Notes: generated from the sequence alone by a model not told the origin. A stretch of 64,000 nt of DNA from Panacibacter ginsenosidivorans (GCF_007971225.1 NZ_CP042435.1:2111501-2175500), one strand, 5' to 3'. Positions 7,861 to 17,714 are shown, counted from the first letter of the stretch. Program-made: numbers and translations.

Positions 7861-7895
7861 AATACTCTCTGCCTCTGCGTCTTTGCGGTTAATAA
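7861..7895. repeat. Fragment of a second dispersed repeat (CTCTGCGTCTTTGCGG)
   Basis: AATACTCTCTGCCTCTGCG and then TCTTTGCGGTTAATAA. A related copy with CGCAAAGGCGCTAAGG and TCTCTGCGGTTTTT lies at 24208-24276. Confidence 0.5.
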
Positions 7896-7926
7896 AAAAA
7901 GGGGCCCGGAGAACCGGAACCCTTCT
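7894..7926 (-). terminator. Terminator of the sigma/anti-sigma/OMP operon
   Basis: Read on the minus strand: GGGTTCCGG, a short loop, CCGGGCCCC and seven T. One bulged position in the stem. It lies 38 bp after the stop of the outer-membrane gene. Confidence 0.8.
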
Positions 7927-7964
7927 TAATGCACAAACGAGAAAACAAAATTTATATAAATTAA

Positions 7965-8858
7965 TTACCAGTTACTAAACCTTAAGCCAATGGCATATGG
8001 ATATTGCTTAAGGCCATTTTCGTGCAGCGGATTAGTGCTGTAGCTTCCATATAATCTTATGGGGCCAAGGCCTGCCTCTGCTATGTATGCTATGCGCCAG
8101 GGATCAATACCAATATCTCCTCTTATCTTTTGTTTGCCGCGCTCATTGCTTATTTGTTTGGTATGGCTGTTATAAAGGTAGCCTGCACTTACACCAACAC
8201 TAAAACTAAGTCCGCGCCGCCTGTTTGGAAAAGGATCAATATTCAGCATCACCGGCACAGTAACATAACCAGTCATCAGTTTATTTTTAGAGAAGCTGAT
8301 GGTATCTCTGAATATATAAGCATCGGGGCTTTTCTTGTAAGTTATATTGGTGGAATATTTATAGTTATACATTTCAAGACCTATACCATACTTAAGGTTT
8401 ACCACATGCTTCGTAATATTCAGCTTTTGCATGAATAACCAGATGTTAACATTGGAAGATTTAGTGTTTCTAAGATCAAGGTCTCCGCCGGTAAAATCTT
8501 CTTCGCCCGGTGCTGCATGTAAATATGCATTTGCTTCAGGTGAACCGTACACTGTTTTATCTCTCCAGTTGGCAAAGCCAAGATCGAAAATTAACCAGTT
8601 GGTGCTTATGTTTGAACGGTGCCATGAATGACCGTTGTAGTTTGAAGATGATGACCCATTATCTTCACCAATAGTTATATCGATAGAATATTTTTTTTGC
8701 GGCAAAGTATCGGGGGCATTTTTAGATTTATTCTTTTTTATGATGATAAAATTGCCAACCTTAATGGTATCTGGTTCATTGGGTCTTGTTGTATCCGCCT
8801 GGGCAAAACTCTGGAATGCCAGCAGTAAAAATGCTGCTGTGTAAATAACGCTCTTCAT
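7965..8858 (-). CDS. Outer-membrane beta-barrel protein in an ECF operon
   Basis: 297 residues with a signal peptide (MKSVIYTAAFLLLAFQSFAQ). The C-terminal half has repeated amphipathic strands (LKYGIGLEMYNYKYSTNITY, LMTGYVTVPVMLNIDPFPN, LSFSVGVSAGYLYNS) and the protein ends in Phe-Ser-Asn-Trp, as expected for a barrel protein. It is the third gene of an apparent operon with a sigma factor and a membrane-bound anti-sigma-like protein; the gap to the preceding gene is 25 bp. Ligand or function unknown. Confidence 0.8.
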   Translation of the reverse strand: MKSVIYTAAFLLLAFQSFAQADTTRPNEPDTIKVGNFIIIKKNKSKNAPDTLPQKKYSIDITIGEDNGSSSSNYNGHSWHRSNISTNWLIFDLGFANWRDKTVYGSPEANAYLHAAPGEEDFTGGDLDLRNTKSSNVNIWLFMQKLNITKHVVNLKYGIGLEMYNYKYSTNITYKKSPDAYIFRDTISFSKNKLMTGYVTVPVMLNIDPFPNRRRGLSFSVGVSAGYLYNSHTKQISNERGKQKIRGDIGIDPWRIAYIAEAGLGPIRLYGSYSTNPLHENGLKQYPYAIGLRFSNW

Positions 8859-8883
8859 ATCATTCTTTGATTAAAAATTTGTA

Positions 8884-10035
8884 TTAATTGGTATTTAATT
8901 CAAGATTGGCAATCTGCAGTTTGCCATCTTTATTGGCAGATGCTTCTTTGGATCTTCCCGCAAAGAGGCCACCTACTTTCTTCACAAATCCACGGACCTT
9001 GTTTTTATTGATCTGCATGGAACCGAGGTATAGGGAATTACGTTCTTCGTCTTCATCTGTATTTAGTTCTTTATAGACTGCATTTTTTGCGAAGTTGTTC
9101 TTATCACCTGCATCCGGATTATTGGCAAAACGAACACCATTGTCATTAGCATGCTGCTCTTTATCTAAAGCAACTGAATAATCTGTAGTATTATTATTCT
9201 GTGTTGCAGTTGCGCCGATTATTGATACATTATTATGCACAGGTATTACATCAGGATTATTAATGGCAACTGTATTATCATTCTTCACAACAGGAGGAAT
9301 AACAACAATATCTTGTGTTGTATTTACCTCTTTGCCTTTAACTGTTACAGTATTCTTTTTTTCTTTTATTGTTCCTGGTTTTATAGTAGCAACCACTTCT
9401 TCTTTATGCTGATTTTGTTCTTGCTTTGTTATTGTTTCCGGTACGACTTTCTTCTCTTCATTTGCGTTTACAGAAGCTGTATTGTCTTTTGCAGAATCAA
9501 CTTTCTTAACCTCAACAACAGGTGTTGCAATGGTGTTTTTATCAGACTGAATCCACCATACCATCACAGCAATACCTATTATTGCTGCAGCCGCAGCAAA
9601 GCGAAGGAACAATGGTATAACTCTTCTTTCTTCTCTTCTTAGCAAGGATGCCTTGTCTTCAAAAACCACAACTTCAGGTTCCAGTACTGTTTGTTTTAGT
9701 AAGATAAATTCATCCTGAAACTGAGGATGCTGCAATACAAACTTCTCAACAGATTCTTCCTTGTCCTTATCAAGCTCTTTATCTATATACAGCAGAAATT
9801 GTTCTTCGTAATTATCTATGCTTATTGTATCAGCATTTTGCAGCAATGTATTTTTATACATAAATGGCAACACATCATCTGTAGCAAGTTTTGTCTGCAA
9901 CAGTATATCGAGCTCAGGTGCAAGATCAGGGTTTTGCTTTGCAAACAATTCCACTGCCGCACGCTCCTCTGTTGTCAACTCATTGTCAACATACATTAGA
10001 AAAAGCTCTTCGTAGTTATGTCGGGTGATAATCAT
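8884..10035 (-). CDS. Membrane-anchored anti-sigma-factor-like protein with duplicated N-terminal module
   Basis: 383 residues. Two related cytoplasmic modules open the protein: YEELFLMYVDNELTTEE near 8 and YEEQFLLYIDKELDKDK near 77, each resembling the N-terminal helix of ECF anti-sigma factors but without the zinc-binding His/Cys set. A single membrane helix lies at about 145-163 (FAAAAAIIGIAVMVWWI). The region beyond it is long, low in complexity and rich in Asn, Lys, Val and Thr, probably periplasmic and unstructured. Its position 35 bp after an ECF sigma gene supports a role in holding that sigma factor at the membrane. Confidence 0.8.
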   Translation of the reverse strand: MIITRHNYEELFLMYVDNELTTEERAAVELFAKQNPDLAPELDILLQTKLATDDVLPFMYKNTLLQNADTISIDNYEEQFLLYIDKELDKDKEESVEKFVLQHPQFQDEFILLKQTVLEPEVVVFEDKASLLRREERRVIPLFLRFAAAAAIIGIAVMVWWIQSDKNTIATPVVEVKKVDSAKDNTASVNANEEKKVVPETITKQEQNQHKEEVVATIKPGTIKEKKNTVTVKGKEVNTTQDIVVIPPVVKNDNTVAINNPDVIPVHNNVSIIGATATQNNNTTDYSVALDKEQHANDNGVRFANNPDAGDKNNFAKNAVYKELNTDEDEERNSLYLGSMQINKNKVRGFVKKVGGLFAGRSKEASANKDGKLQIANLELNTN

Positions 10036-10070
10036 TTTTCTACATTCAATGGTTAAGGTAATTTCATTTC

Positions 10071-10556
10071 TTACATCACATTTTCCGGGCTCACCAAATA
10101 ATTCCTTAATGCCAGTCTTGCCCTGTGTAAATATACTTTAACCTGGCCTTCATTTAATCCTGTTATTTGCGCAATTTCATCATAACTGTAACCTTCATAA
10201 TCTTTCAGCATTACCAGGCTTTTTTGTACTTCATTTAAACGGTTCAGTGCTTCATGCAATGCTTTTTTCATATTATGTACGGGTTGGTGCGCTACTTTGG
10301 CTTCTGCCGAAAATTCTTCCTGCAGGTGAATTCTTTTTGCCTTTCTTAAATGGTCAATCATCTGGTTGTATGCCACCGTAAACAAATAAGATTTACTCTT
10401 GCTTGTCTCTACTGCATCCCTGTTGCGCCAAAGTTTTTCAAAAGCACTCTGCACCACGTCCTTCGCGTCCTCTTCATGTCGTAAATTTTTTACGATGAAG
10501 CGAAAAACATTATCCGCATATTGATGTACACATTCGTTGTATTCCCGTTCCGTCAT
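10071..10556 (-). CDS. RNA polymerase sigma factor, ECF subfamily
   Basis: 161 residues. Region 2 is at about 5-70 (YADNVFRFIVKNL, HEEDAKDVVQSAFEKLWRN, KSYLFTVAYNQMIDHLRK) and region 4 at about 100-155 (ALNRLNEVQKSLVMLKDYEGYSYDEIAQITGL, GQVKVYLHRARLALRNYL). It is first in an operon with an anti-sigma-like membrane protein and an outer-membrane protein, the usual layout of a cell-surface signalling unit in this phylum, although no FecR/TonB receptor pair is present. It probably autoregulates its own operon. Confidence 0.95.
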   Translation of the reverse strand: MTEREYNECVHQYADNVFRFIVKNLRHEEDAKDVVQSAFEKLWRNRDAVETSKSKSYLFTVAYNQMIDHLRKAKRIHLQEEFSAEAKVAHQPVHNMKKALHEALNRLNEVQKSLVMLKDYEGYSYDEIAQITGLNEGQVKVYLHRARLALRNYLVSPENVM

Positions 10557-10636
10557 AAACAGTGTTTCCTTGTTGGTGCATTAAAAGTACACCTGTTATA
10601 CGTGCCAGCGTTTTGAATGTTACAGGAAAGGAAGGA

Positions 10637-10716
10637 TTTTTTTGTAGCTGGGCTATAATGCACTGTGGCATAGCCTGTTGCGTCGCACTCTTGTACGTTC
10701 TGAACATTGAGCAACA
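10637..10716 (+). repeat. GTAC-core element 6 (single arm, TGGCATC-type flank)
   Basis: Distal TTTTTTGTAGCTGGGCT, then TGGCATAGCCT, a class I core at 10677-10696 and the inner ATTGAGCAACA. It fills the gap upstream of the sigma-factor gene. Confidence 0.85.
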
Positions 10717-10749
10717 GGTTTGTAGATTGTTCAAATAAAGCCGTAAAGT

Positions 10750-11439
10750 TTAATAGTAAAGTGGCAACTTAAACCTTGCAAGTATATGTTCATCCAGGTG
10801 CCTTTGATACCAGTCATTAAAAACAAATTCCAGTTCCTGTACCTCAGTAGTGCCAAAATAATGATGCCTGTATTGTTTTATTTTTTCCAGAAAAGCATTT
10901 GAGTTTTTTATGGGATGCCTGAATCGTACAACTGTAGAATGTGCAGTATGTATCTGGTAGCGTTTGTCTATGGAAGTTTCAAGGTTGCAATTCTTAAAAT
11001 TATCCCGCAGGTTATTTCTTATTTTTTCGATCTCATCACCGGCATAACCCTGTATCATAATGCAGGCTGGAGATGCAGTTATACCTTCAAACATTATGGG
11101 GAAGGAATGAATGTTTTTTAGGGACTTACGTATAACATCTATATAAGCATCAGTATTTATATTGCTTAGTTTAAATCCGTCGTAACAAGAGATAATTGAT
11201 AGTATAGTTACATGTACATCATCAAGAGGATAATAATATTGGTCAGGCTCTGTTTGCCTGAGATCATTCAGCATTTTTGTTATTTCCAGCTGGGTTTCGA
11301 TTGAAGGCTTTGCTATCAGCGTTACACCAAACCTGTAATCTTTAACCGAATCAATTAAAGTATCATACTCAAACATATTCCTTTCGAAATGATGAAATGC
11401 TTCATTCCACATGTTTGTATAATGCTCTTTTAATTGCAT
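10750..11439 (-). CDS. 2H phosphoesterase (LigT / 2'-5' RNA ligase-like) protein
   Basis: 229 residues. Two HxT/S motifs about 100 residues apart define the 2H superfamily: HVTILSI near 81 and HSTVVRF near 165. These His residues act as acid and base on cyclic or 2'-5' phosphodiester bonds in relatives such as LigT, CPDase and AKAP7. The substrate here cannot be told from sequence. The gene is alone, flanked on both sides by GTAC-core elements. The start at 11439 (MQLKEHYTNMWNEAF) has an amphipathic N-terminal extension. Confidence 0.82.
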   Translation of the reverse strand: MQLKEHYTNMWNEAFHHFERNMFEYDTLIDSVKDYRFGVTLIAKPSIETQLEITKMLNDLRQTEPDQYYYPLDDVHVTILSIISCYDGFKLSNINTDAYIDVIRKSLKNIHSFPIMFEGITASPACIMIQGYAGDEIEKIRNNLRDNFKNCNLETSIDKRYQIHTAHSTVVRFRHPIKNSNAFLEKIKQYRHHYFGTTEVQELEFVFNDWYQRHLDEHILARFKLPLYY

Positions 11440-11513
11440 AGCAGTTGGTTGTATGATGTTAGAGCATTTGAATTATTATTTCTATTTGTCTTGTTGTACG
11501 ATACCACCTGCTG

Positions 11514-11587
11514 ATACATGCACAACAAGTACAAGAGTGCGACGCAAGAGAAGCTTAATATATGTGCCCTACACCCGGTACATAAAA
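11514..11587 (-). repeat. GTAC-core element 7 (single arm, TTAATAG-type flank)
   Basis: Class I core at 11529-11548, then AAGCTTAATATATG. The element ends 3 bp before the stop codon of the GroES-like gene. Confidence 0.82.
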
Positions 11588-11590
11588 TTA

Positions 11591-11962
11591 TTATAAATCT
11601 TCTTCCCGTTCTAACATAAGTATAGCTCCCTGCGGCACTATAAAATACTTCTCGCCTTCGTAAATTACTTCAGTGGCGCCACTTACTAAAAAAATAGCAA
11701 GATCTCCTTCCTTTGCCTGCAGTGGAACATATTTCACCTGCTCTTCTTCACCTTTCCATGATTCATTTTCTATAGGCATAGGAATGGCATAACCCGGGCC
11801 TGTTTTAATAACGTAACCCTGTTGTACTTTTTCTTTTTCCTGTACGCCTGGTGGCAGATACAGACCACTCGCTGTTTGCTCATTTGGTTTTGAAGGCCTT
11901 ATCAGCAAACGATCTCCTATTACTATGAGCTTCTTAAGTTTATTATCGTGTGTTAACAACAT
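11591..11962 (-). CDS. GroES-like co-chaperonin family protein, stand-alone
   Basis: 123 residues from ATG 11962; the open frame continues upstream to 12058, but that part is hydrophobic and unlike any GroES. GroES features are visible: IVIGDRLLIRPSKP at the start, the SGLYLPPGVQEKEKVQQGYV roof/loop-like segment, VIKTGPG, and GDLAIFLVSGATEVIYEGEKYFIV with the C-terminal ILMLER. It is about 25 residues longer than normal GroES and no groEL is adjacent. A divergent paralogue of the main co-chaperonin is the best reading. Confidence 0.82.
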   Translation of the reverse strand: MLLTHDNKLKKLIVIGDRLLIRPSKPNEQTASGLYLPPGVQEKEKVQQGYVIKTGPGYAIPMPIENESWKGEEEQVKYVPLQAKEGDLAIFLVSGATEVIYEGEKYFIVPQGAILMLEREEDL

Positions 11963-12072
11963 ATTGCGTATTTGTTTTGCAAAAATAAACACAAGGTTTA
12001 AACAATTGCTAACATAAAACATGCAAAAAACTTTTAATAATTGGAAATGCTTTAACAAAAAAATGCCCGATG

Positions 12073-12104
12073 TTTGTTCCGGCTTTTTAAAAGCATTATA
12101 TTTA
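12073..12104 (+). promoter_or_regulatory. Bacteroidota-type promoter of the OmpR-family regulator
   Basis: TTTG at 12073-12076, 20 bp spacer, TATATTTA at 12097-12104, close to the TTTG / TAnnTTTG consensus. The start codon is at 12125. Confidence 0.55.
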
Positions 12105-12124
12105 ATTGAAAAAATTATACAATT

Positions 12125-12820
12125 ATGGAAGGAAGTAAATACAAAATTTTGTTGTGTGAAGATGATCAGAACCTTGGCATGGTATTGAAAAATTATCTTG
12201 AACTGAGCGATTATGATGTAACACTTGAAAGGGATGGGCGTCTTGGCCTGGCTGCATTTCAGCGTGAAAAGTTTGATATATGCCTGCTTGATGTAATGAT
12301 GCCAAATATGGATGGCTTTACATTGGCAGAAGAAATTCGTGACATAGATCCGGAAGTTCCTTTGTTCTTTTTGAGTGCTAAAACAATGAAGGAAGATATC
12401 ATTCAGGGTTATAAACTTGGTGCTGATGATTATATCACCAAACCTTTTGACAGCGAAGTGTTGCTTTTAAAAATAAAAGCAATTCTAAAACGCAACGAAG
12501 AACTGAACAGGGAAAGTGAGAACATGCAATTTGATCTTGGGCGTTATCATTTTAATCCAAAGCTTCGTGAACTGATACATGATGGTAAAACTCAAACACT
12601 TTCTCCCAAAGAAAATGAATTGCTGAAAATGCTTGCGGAGCATAAGAATGATCTTCTACCAAGAGAAAGAGCATTGAAAAAAATATGGGGCAGCGATACA
12701 TATTTTAATGGCCGCAGTATGGACGTTTATATTGCCAAATTGCGCAAGTATCTAAAAGATGATGAACAGATCGAGATCGTAAATATTCATGGTAATGGAT
12801 TCAGGTTGGTTGCACCTTAG
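12125..12820 (+). CDS. OmpR/PhoB-family response regulator (RprY-like)
   Basis: 231 residues. Receiver domain at 1-120 with the acidic pair in LCEDD (10-14), phospho-acceptor Asp56 in LLDVMMPNMDG and Lys106 in YITKPFD. A winged-helix Trans_reg_C domain covers about 132-231 (LSPKENELLKMLAEH, MDVYIAKLRKYLKDD, NIHGNGFRLV). The N-terminal LLCEDDQNLGM resembles RprY of Bacteroides. No kinase is adjacent, so it is an orphan in this window. A bidirectional terminator follows. Confidence 0.93.
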   Translation: MEGSKYKILLCEDDQNLGMVLKNYLELSDYDVTLERDGRLGLAAFQREKFDICLLDVMMPNMDGFTLAEEIRDIDPEVPLFFLSAKTMKEDIIQGYKLGADDYITKPFDSEVLLLKIKAILKRNEELNRESENMQFDLGRYHFNPKLRELIHDGKTQTLSPKENELLKMLAEHKNDLLPRERALKKIWGSDTYFNGRSMDVYIAKLRKYLKDDEQIEIVNIHGNGFRLVAP

Positions 12821-12845
12821 TTTAGTGACAAGTAAAGTAATTATA

Positions 12846-12885
12846 AAATAAAGAAGGTGATGCAAGTGCATCACCTTCTTTATTT
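12846..12885. terminator. Bidirectional terminator between convergent genes
   Basis: AATAAAGAAGGTGATGCA and TGCATCACCTTCTTTATT are perfect inverted 18-mers around a two-base centre, between the response regulator (+) and the XRE-S24 gene (-). Confidence 0.93.
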
Positions 12886-12915
12886 ATTATTAAATCTTTT
12901 ACAATAAGATTGTAC

Positions 12916-13671
12916 TTAATTCATTTTTCTTTTAAGTGTGCTTACCTGTTCCTGTAAATTACTTACCAAACCCGCAAGTTGGTTTACATCCCAACGCTGC
13001 ATAGTATTGGCTTTGGTAATAACCATCTGTGCTCTCCATACTTCCATAATGTCCTCGGTATTTACATTATAAGGCGAGTACTGAGGATTATCGCTTACAA
13101 GAGTTAATTTATTTTTCAGGCGATTATTCTTCATGATGCGTTTGTAAACGATGCCTTCGCCCTTTGATACCACTATATAAGTATTATTGGCTTTTACATC
13201 TTCCACATCTTCTATTTTTTCGCCTACAATAACACTACCGCTTGGCGTAGGCAGCATACTGTCTCCTACAATTTCAAAGGCCCGGAAATTACCAGAGCCG
13301 AGCATGGGAAGTGTAAACGTATTGAGTTCATCTATAAACTCAGGGTCTGCATAACCGGCAAGATACCCTGCGGCTGCTTTCACAGGAACAAATTGTATGA
13401 CCTGGGTTTCAGCAGCCATTTTTAACTGGCGGCGTTTGTCTAAATAAGAACCGGAGCCCTTTGAGGCTGTAAGATCTTTCAGCAAAAGCTCATCGAGGCT
13501 TAGTTTAAAAATATTGCACAGATTTTCCAAAACATCCAGCCTTGGTTCGGCGCGTTCTTCTTCATAAGCGCCAATAAGAGAACGCTTGATCTTAAGTTTG
13601 TTCGCAAACTCTTCCTGAGTCCATCCACGCAGCTTGCGCAGGTAACGGAGATTTTTTCCGGCATAACTCAT
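12916..13671 (-). CDS. XRE-family regulator with LexA-like S24 domain
   Basis: 251 residues. An XRE helix-turn-helix spans about 5-62 (LRYLRKLRGWTQEEFANKL, SLIGAYEEERAEP). A peptidase S24 domain spans about 95-215, with an Ala-Gly pair at 101-102 where LexA-type proteins self-cleave, Ser138 in GDSMLPTPSG and Lys177 in GIVYKRI forming the dyad. The C-terminal 25 residues (LVSNLQEQVSTLKRKM) look like a short coiled coil. It resembles phage CI/LexA-type repressors, but no phage genes are near, so a stress-response repressor is as likely. Cleavage has not been shown. Confidence 0.88.
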   Translation of the reverse strand: MSYAGKNLRYLRKLRGWTQEEFANKLKIKRSLIGAYEEERAEPRLDVLENLCNIFKLSLDELLLKDLTASKGSGSYLDKRRQLKMAAETQVIQFVPVKAAAGYLAGYADPEFIDELNTFTLPMLGSGNFRAFEIVGDSMLPTPSGSVIVGEKIEDVEDVKANNTYIVVSKGEGIVYKRIMKNNRLKNKLTLVSDNPQYSPYNVNTEDIMEVWRAQMVITKANTMQRWDVNQLAGLVSNLQEQVSTLKRKMN

Positions 13672-13732
13672 AGCTAATGCATTTAGCGCAAGTTACTAAT
13701 TTTTTTAGTTTGTCAAAATATTTTTTCTGAGA

Positions 13733-13880
13733 TTTTTCATGAGCTAGGCAACTGTATTTCATGGTTTCTTTGTTGCGTCGCACTCTTGTACTGTTTATCC
13801 TTGCTCAACAAAGAACAGAATGTAAAAGTGTGCGACGCAACGAAACCTTAATAGCGGTAATAAAGCCTGGCTCATAAAAG
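13733..13880. repeat. GTAC-core element 8 (inverted doublet)
   Basis: Class I cores at 13772-13791 and 13822-13841 (the second with GTAA instead of GTAC). The loop has TTGCTCAACAAAGAAC. The right flank is GAAACCTTAATAG with the distal AGCCTGGCTCATAAAAG. One of two doublets with both cores of the same class. Confidence 0.88.
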
Positions 13881-13912
13881 AAAAACCTTCTCTGTTATTT
13901 GAGAAGGCTTTT
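13880..13912 (-). terminator. Terminator of secA
   Basis: On the minus strand: CCTTCTC, loop, GAGAAGG followed by five T (stem halves at 13886-13892 and 13901-13907). It adjoins the outer end of element 8. Confidence 0.8.
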
Positions 13913-13933
13913 ATACAACAATTAATTTTTCAT

Positions 13934-16900
13934 CTATACTTCGCGGCCATGACAGTTCTTATATTTCTTTCCACTACCACACGGACAAGGATCATTTCTT
14001 CCGATTTTAGGACCAACCTTTACAGGCTCCTGTTTTACCGGCGATGGATCGTGATATTGATCTCGCTCATTGGCAGCATAATCTTCTCCGGCAGCTTCAA
14101 CTTCTGCTTTGTTAGAGCGCATACGGCTCATGTCTGTTTTTTGTTCGCGACCTTCTTTTATATCTGCAGGGCGTTGTTCTACAGGAATATCTGCGTGACA
14201 AAGGAAATTTACGATGTCTTTATTTACACCGCTATCCATTTGTTTAAAGAGCATGTACGCTTCGCCTTTATAAATAACCAATGGATCTTTTTGTTCATAG
14301 TATGCAGTTTGTACACTTTGCTTAAGATCGTCCATTGCGCGCAAATGTTCTTTCCATGCATCATCAATAAAAGAAAGCGTAATCGTTTTTTCAACCGCAT
14401 TAACCATTTCTGCACCTTGTGAAGATAAAGTCTTATCAAGATTGGCGAGTACCTGTAAACCTCTTCTGCCATCTGTAAATGGTACCACCACATTTTGTAT
14501 ATGTGCACCCTGACCTTGTCTTATGTTTGCAAACACAGGCAACACACGTTTAGCTATATCCTGGCGTTTATGCTGGTAATTTGTGGATGCTTCGTTGTAT
14601 AGTTTATCTGAAAGGCTGGTGCTGCTTTCTTTATTAAATTCCTCTGCAGTTATAGCAGTGTCCATTCCAAAATTCACGATTACTTCAAGACGGAAGCCTT
14701 CAAAATCATTGTTCTCTTTAAAAGTATTTACCAGTCCTTCGGCCACATCGTAAAATGCATTATCAAGGTCAAGCGCAAGACGTTCTCCAAATAATGCGTG
14801 GTTACGTTTTGTATAAACAACGGTACGTTGCTTATTCATTACATCATCATATTCAAGCAAACGTTTACGAATACCAAAGTTGTTTTCTTCCACTTTCTTT
14901 TGTGCCCTTTCAATGCTCTTGGTGATCATACTGTGCTGGATAACTTCGCCTTCTTTATAACCGGCAAAATCCATCACCTTAGCAATACGTTCACTGCCAA
15001 ACATACGCATCAGGTCATCTTCCAATGATACATAGAATTGAGTTGAACCAGGATCTCCCTGGCGCCCTGAACGGCCACGCAACTGCCTGTCTACACGACG
15101 ACTTTCATGGCGCTCTGTTCCGATAATAGCAAGGCCTCCAGCTTCTTTTACACCGGGCCCGAGTTTAATATCGGTACCACGACCTGCCATGTTAGTGGCA
15201 ATAGTAATGGCACCTGCTAAACCAGCTTCTGCAACTACCTGTGCTTCTCTTGCGTGCTGCTTTGCGTTAAGCACATTGTGTGGAATTTGCTTTTGCTTCA
15301 GCATACGGCTGAGCAATTCACTTACTTCGACCGAAGTAGTGCCAACCAGCACCGGGCGCCCAGCATTACGCAGTTCTTCTATTTTTTCAATAACAGATTT
15401 ATATTTCTCACGTTTGGTTTTATACACAAGATCTTGTTCATCTGTGCGGATTGCAGGAACGTTAGTAGGAATGGTTACAACATCTAATTTATAAATGCTC
15501 CAAAATTCACCTGCTTCCGTTTCCGCAGTACCAGTCATACCACACAATTTATGGTACATACGAAAATAATTCTGCAGCGTAACGGTGGCATAGGTCTGCG
15601 TAGTAGCTTCGATCTTTACATTTTCTTTTGCTTCGAGTGCCTGGTGCAAGCCATCGCTGTACCGGCGGCCATCAAGAATACGACCTGTCTGTTCATCAAC
15701 GATCTTTACAGCGCCATCTAAAACAACATATTCAACATCTTTATCAAATAAAGTATATGCTTTTAGTAATTGCTGCACAGTATGAATACGATCGCTCTTA
15801 ACACCATATTCATTTAGTAATACTTCCTTCTGCTTCATCTTCTCTTCCTGAGGCAATGCTGCATTTGTATCTATAGAAGCAAGATCAACACCAATATCAG
15901 GAATAATAAAGAAATGAGGGTCTTCACCGGCACCTGTAATAAGCTGAATGCCTCTGTCAGTTAACTCAACAGAATTATTTTTTTCATCAATGTAGAAATA
16001 TAATTCTTCATCGGCCTTGGGCATTTCTTTTTGCTGATCTGCGAGATAATAATTTTCTGTACGCTGCAATTTCTGACGAATACCCGGCTCACTCAAAAAC
16101 TTGATCAATGCACTGCTTTTTGGCAAGCCACGGTGTGCACGGAATAATGCCAGGCCACCATCTTTGGGGTCATCATTACCTTCTGCAATTTTTTTCTTTG
16201 CTTCATTCAGGAATTGATTGGTAGCCCGCTTTTGAGCATCTACCAATTTTTCAATTCTTGGTTTAAGATCAAAAAATTGCTGTGTATTATCACTGTGTCC
16301 AACAGGACCAGAAATAATCAGCGGCGTTCTTGCATCGTCAATCAACACCGAGTCAACCTCATCCACCATCGCAAAATGATGTTTACGTTGCACCATTTCA
16401 TCAGGATTATGCACCATGTTATCGCGGAGATAATCAAAACCAAATTCGTTGTTGGTACCATAGGTTATATCTGCGAGATAAGCATTGCGACGTTGTTGTG
16501 TATTAGGTTGATGTTTATCTATACAGTCTACTGTTAATCCTAACCACTCATAAATTGTTCCATTCCACTCCGAGTCACGACGCGCCAGGTAATCGTTCAC
16601 CGTTACAATATGAACACCCTCACCAGCCAATGCATTCAGGTAAGCAGGTAATGTGGAAACCAGTGTTTTACCTTCACCCGTTGCCATTTCAGAAATCTTT
16701 CCCTGGTGCAATACTATACCACCGATCAACTGAACACCATAATGCACCATGTTCCAGGTTACCTGTCCGCCTGCGGCGGTCCATGTATTACTAAAAAAAG
16801 ATTTATCACCTTCAATCTTTATGTAGTCTTTTTTTACACTAAGCTCACGGTCCAGTTCTGTAGCTGTTGCTTCCAGTTGTGTATTTTCTTTAAACCTGCG

Positions 16901-17260
16901 GGCCGTTTCTTTTACAACTGCAAATGCTTCAGGAAGAATTTCCTCCAGTGCTTCTTCAATCTTTTTATCGCGGTCCTTTTTAAGCGCGTCCACTTCCGTA
17001 TAGATCTCGTCTTTTGACTGTATGTCAGATTCAGGTAAAGACTCTGCCGTGTTCTTTCTGCCTTCAATAACATCATCAATTTCTTTGATATGCTGTGCTA
17101 TGCGCTGTTTAAATTCCTGAGTCTTTTGCCTCAGTGCATCATTTGAAAGAGATTGGTATTGCTGAAAGTATTGGTTGATCTTAGCCACAATAGGCTCAAG
17201 TTGTTTTACATCTTTCTCGCTTTTGTTACCGCCTATAAGTTTCGAAATAAACTTCAACAT
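13934..17260 (-). CDS. secA: Preprotein translocase ATPase subunit SecA
   Basis: 1108 residues, in the long size range of Bacteroidota SecA. Walker A is at 193-199 (ATGEGKT), the DEVD box and DDARTPLI follow near 300, and motif VI-type sequence [15 protein letters not shown] is in the second helicase domain. The C-terminus carries the zinc-binding [16 protein letters not shown] that contacts SecB and lipids. It drives export through SecYEG and so supplies the many signal-peptide proteins in this window. Single gene with its own terminator and a TACCTTTG box upstream. Confidence 0.98.
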   Translation of the reverse strand: MLKFISKLIGGNKSEKDVKQLEPIVAKINQYFQQYQSLSNDALRQKTQEFKQRIAQHIKEIDDVIEGRKNTAESLPESDIQSKDEIYTEVDALKKDRDKKIEEALEEILPEAFAVVKETARRFKENTQLEATATELDRELSVKKDYIKIEGDKSFFSNTWTAAGGQVTWNMVHYGVQLIGGIVLHQGKISEMATGEGKTLVSTLPAYLNALAGEGVHIVTVNDYLARRDSEWNGTIYEWLGLTVDCIDKHQPNTQQRRNAYLADITYGTNNEFGFDYLRDNMVHNPDEMVQRKHHFAMVDEVDSVLIDDARTPLIISGPVGHSDNTQQFFDLKPRIEKLVDAQKRATNQFLNEAKKKIAEGNDDPKDGGLALFRAHRGLPKSSALIKFLSEPGIRQKLQRTENYYLADQQKEMPKADEELYFYIDEKNNSVELTDRGIQLITGAGEDPHFFIIPDIGVDLASIDTNAALPQEEKMKQKEVLLNEYGVKSDRIHTVQQLLKAYTLFDKDVEYVVLDGAVKIVDEQTGRILDGRRYSDGLHQALEAKENVKIEATTQTYATVTLQNYFRMYHKLCGMTGTAETEAGEFWSIYKLDVVTIPTNVPAIRTDEQDLVYKTKREKYKSVIEKIEELRNAGRPVLVGTTSVEVSELLSRMLKQKQIPHNVLNAKQHAREAQVVAEAGLAGAITIATNMAGRGTDIKLGPGVKEAGGLAIIGTERHESRRVDRQLRGRSGRQGDPGSTQFYVSLEDDLMRMFGSERIAKVMDFAGYKEGEVIQHSMITKSIERAQKKVEENNFGIRKRLLEYDDVMNKQRTVVYTKRNHALFGERLALDLDNAFYDVAEGLVNTFKENNDFEGFRLEVIVNFGMDTAITAEEFNKESSTSLSDKLYNEASTNYQHKRQDIAKRVLPVFANIRQGQGAHIQNVVVPFTDGRRGLQVLANLDKTLSSQGAEMVNAVEKTITLSFIDDAWKEHLRAMDDLKQSVQTAYYEQKDPLVIYKGEAYMLFKQMDSGVNKDIVNFLCHADIPVEQRPADIKEGREQKTDMSRMRSNKAEVEAAGEDYAANERDQYHDPSPVKQEPVKVGPKIGRNDPCPCGSGKKYKNCHGREV

Positions 17261-17374
17261 ATCCGTGTTATTGGGTATTGATAATAGTATGTTTTATTAA
17301 GACCTTCACATTGCCAAAAATCATGCTATCAAGCGCTTATGGTCAAAATGGCAGCAGGTCTTATTTTAAGGCGC

Positions 17375-17382
17375 CAAAGGTA
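17375..17382 (-). promoter_or_regulatory. Candidate -7 box for secA
   Basis: On the minus strand TACCTTTG, an exact TAnnTTTG match, 115 bp before the secA start. The -33 TTG is not clear. Confidence 0.4.
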
Positions 17383-17540
17383 AACAATTTGCCCGGAGTG
17401 TAGCTAAAAGTGAAACAGTATGCACAGTTTAGACAATAATTAACCAAAGATGCGTTTATGAGTTTATTCTGAACAGACTTATGTAACCGGGATTTGTATA
17501 CAGGCTTCCGGGTCTTAATGAAGTTGAATTTGATCTAAGC

Positions 17541-17674
17541 ACCTGGTGCAATGGGCATCGTTGGTTGTGTCACTCACTTGTACGTTCTATAATGACTCGT
17601 CAAAGAAGAATGGTAAGAGCGAGAGTGCGACGAAACATAAGTATTATAGCACTGTAAAAGGCTGTTTCAAAAAG
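17541..17674. repeat. GTAC-core element 9 (inverted doublet, right arm degenerate)
   Basis: Class II core at 17564-17583 with GGGCATCG on the left; a degenerate class I core at 17617-17636 with TATTATAG on the right and the distal GGCTGTTTCAAAAAG. It lies in the 454-bp divergent gap between secA and the MORN gene; the rest of the gap holds only the candidate secA promoter. Confidence 0.8.
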
Positions 17675-17714
17675 ATTAACCAAAAAATTTCAATATCAAC
17701 CAAATCTCTGCAGC

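Noticed and set aside
9235-9642. Frame opposite the anti-sigma-like gene
   Set aside because: Low-complexity antisense of an Asn/Lys-rich tail; no start context and no domain.
13949-14422. Long open frame opposite secA
   Set aside because: Shadow of secA codon use; rich in Phe, Cys and Ile with no domain; secA itself is complete.
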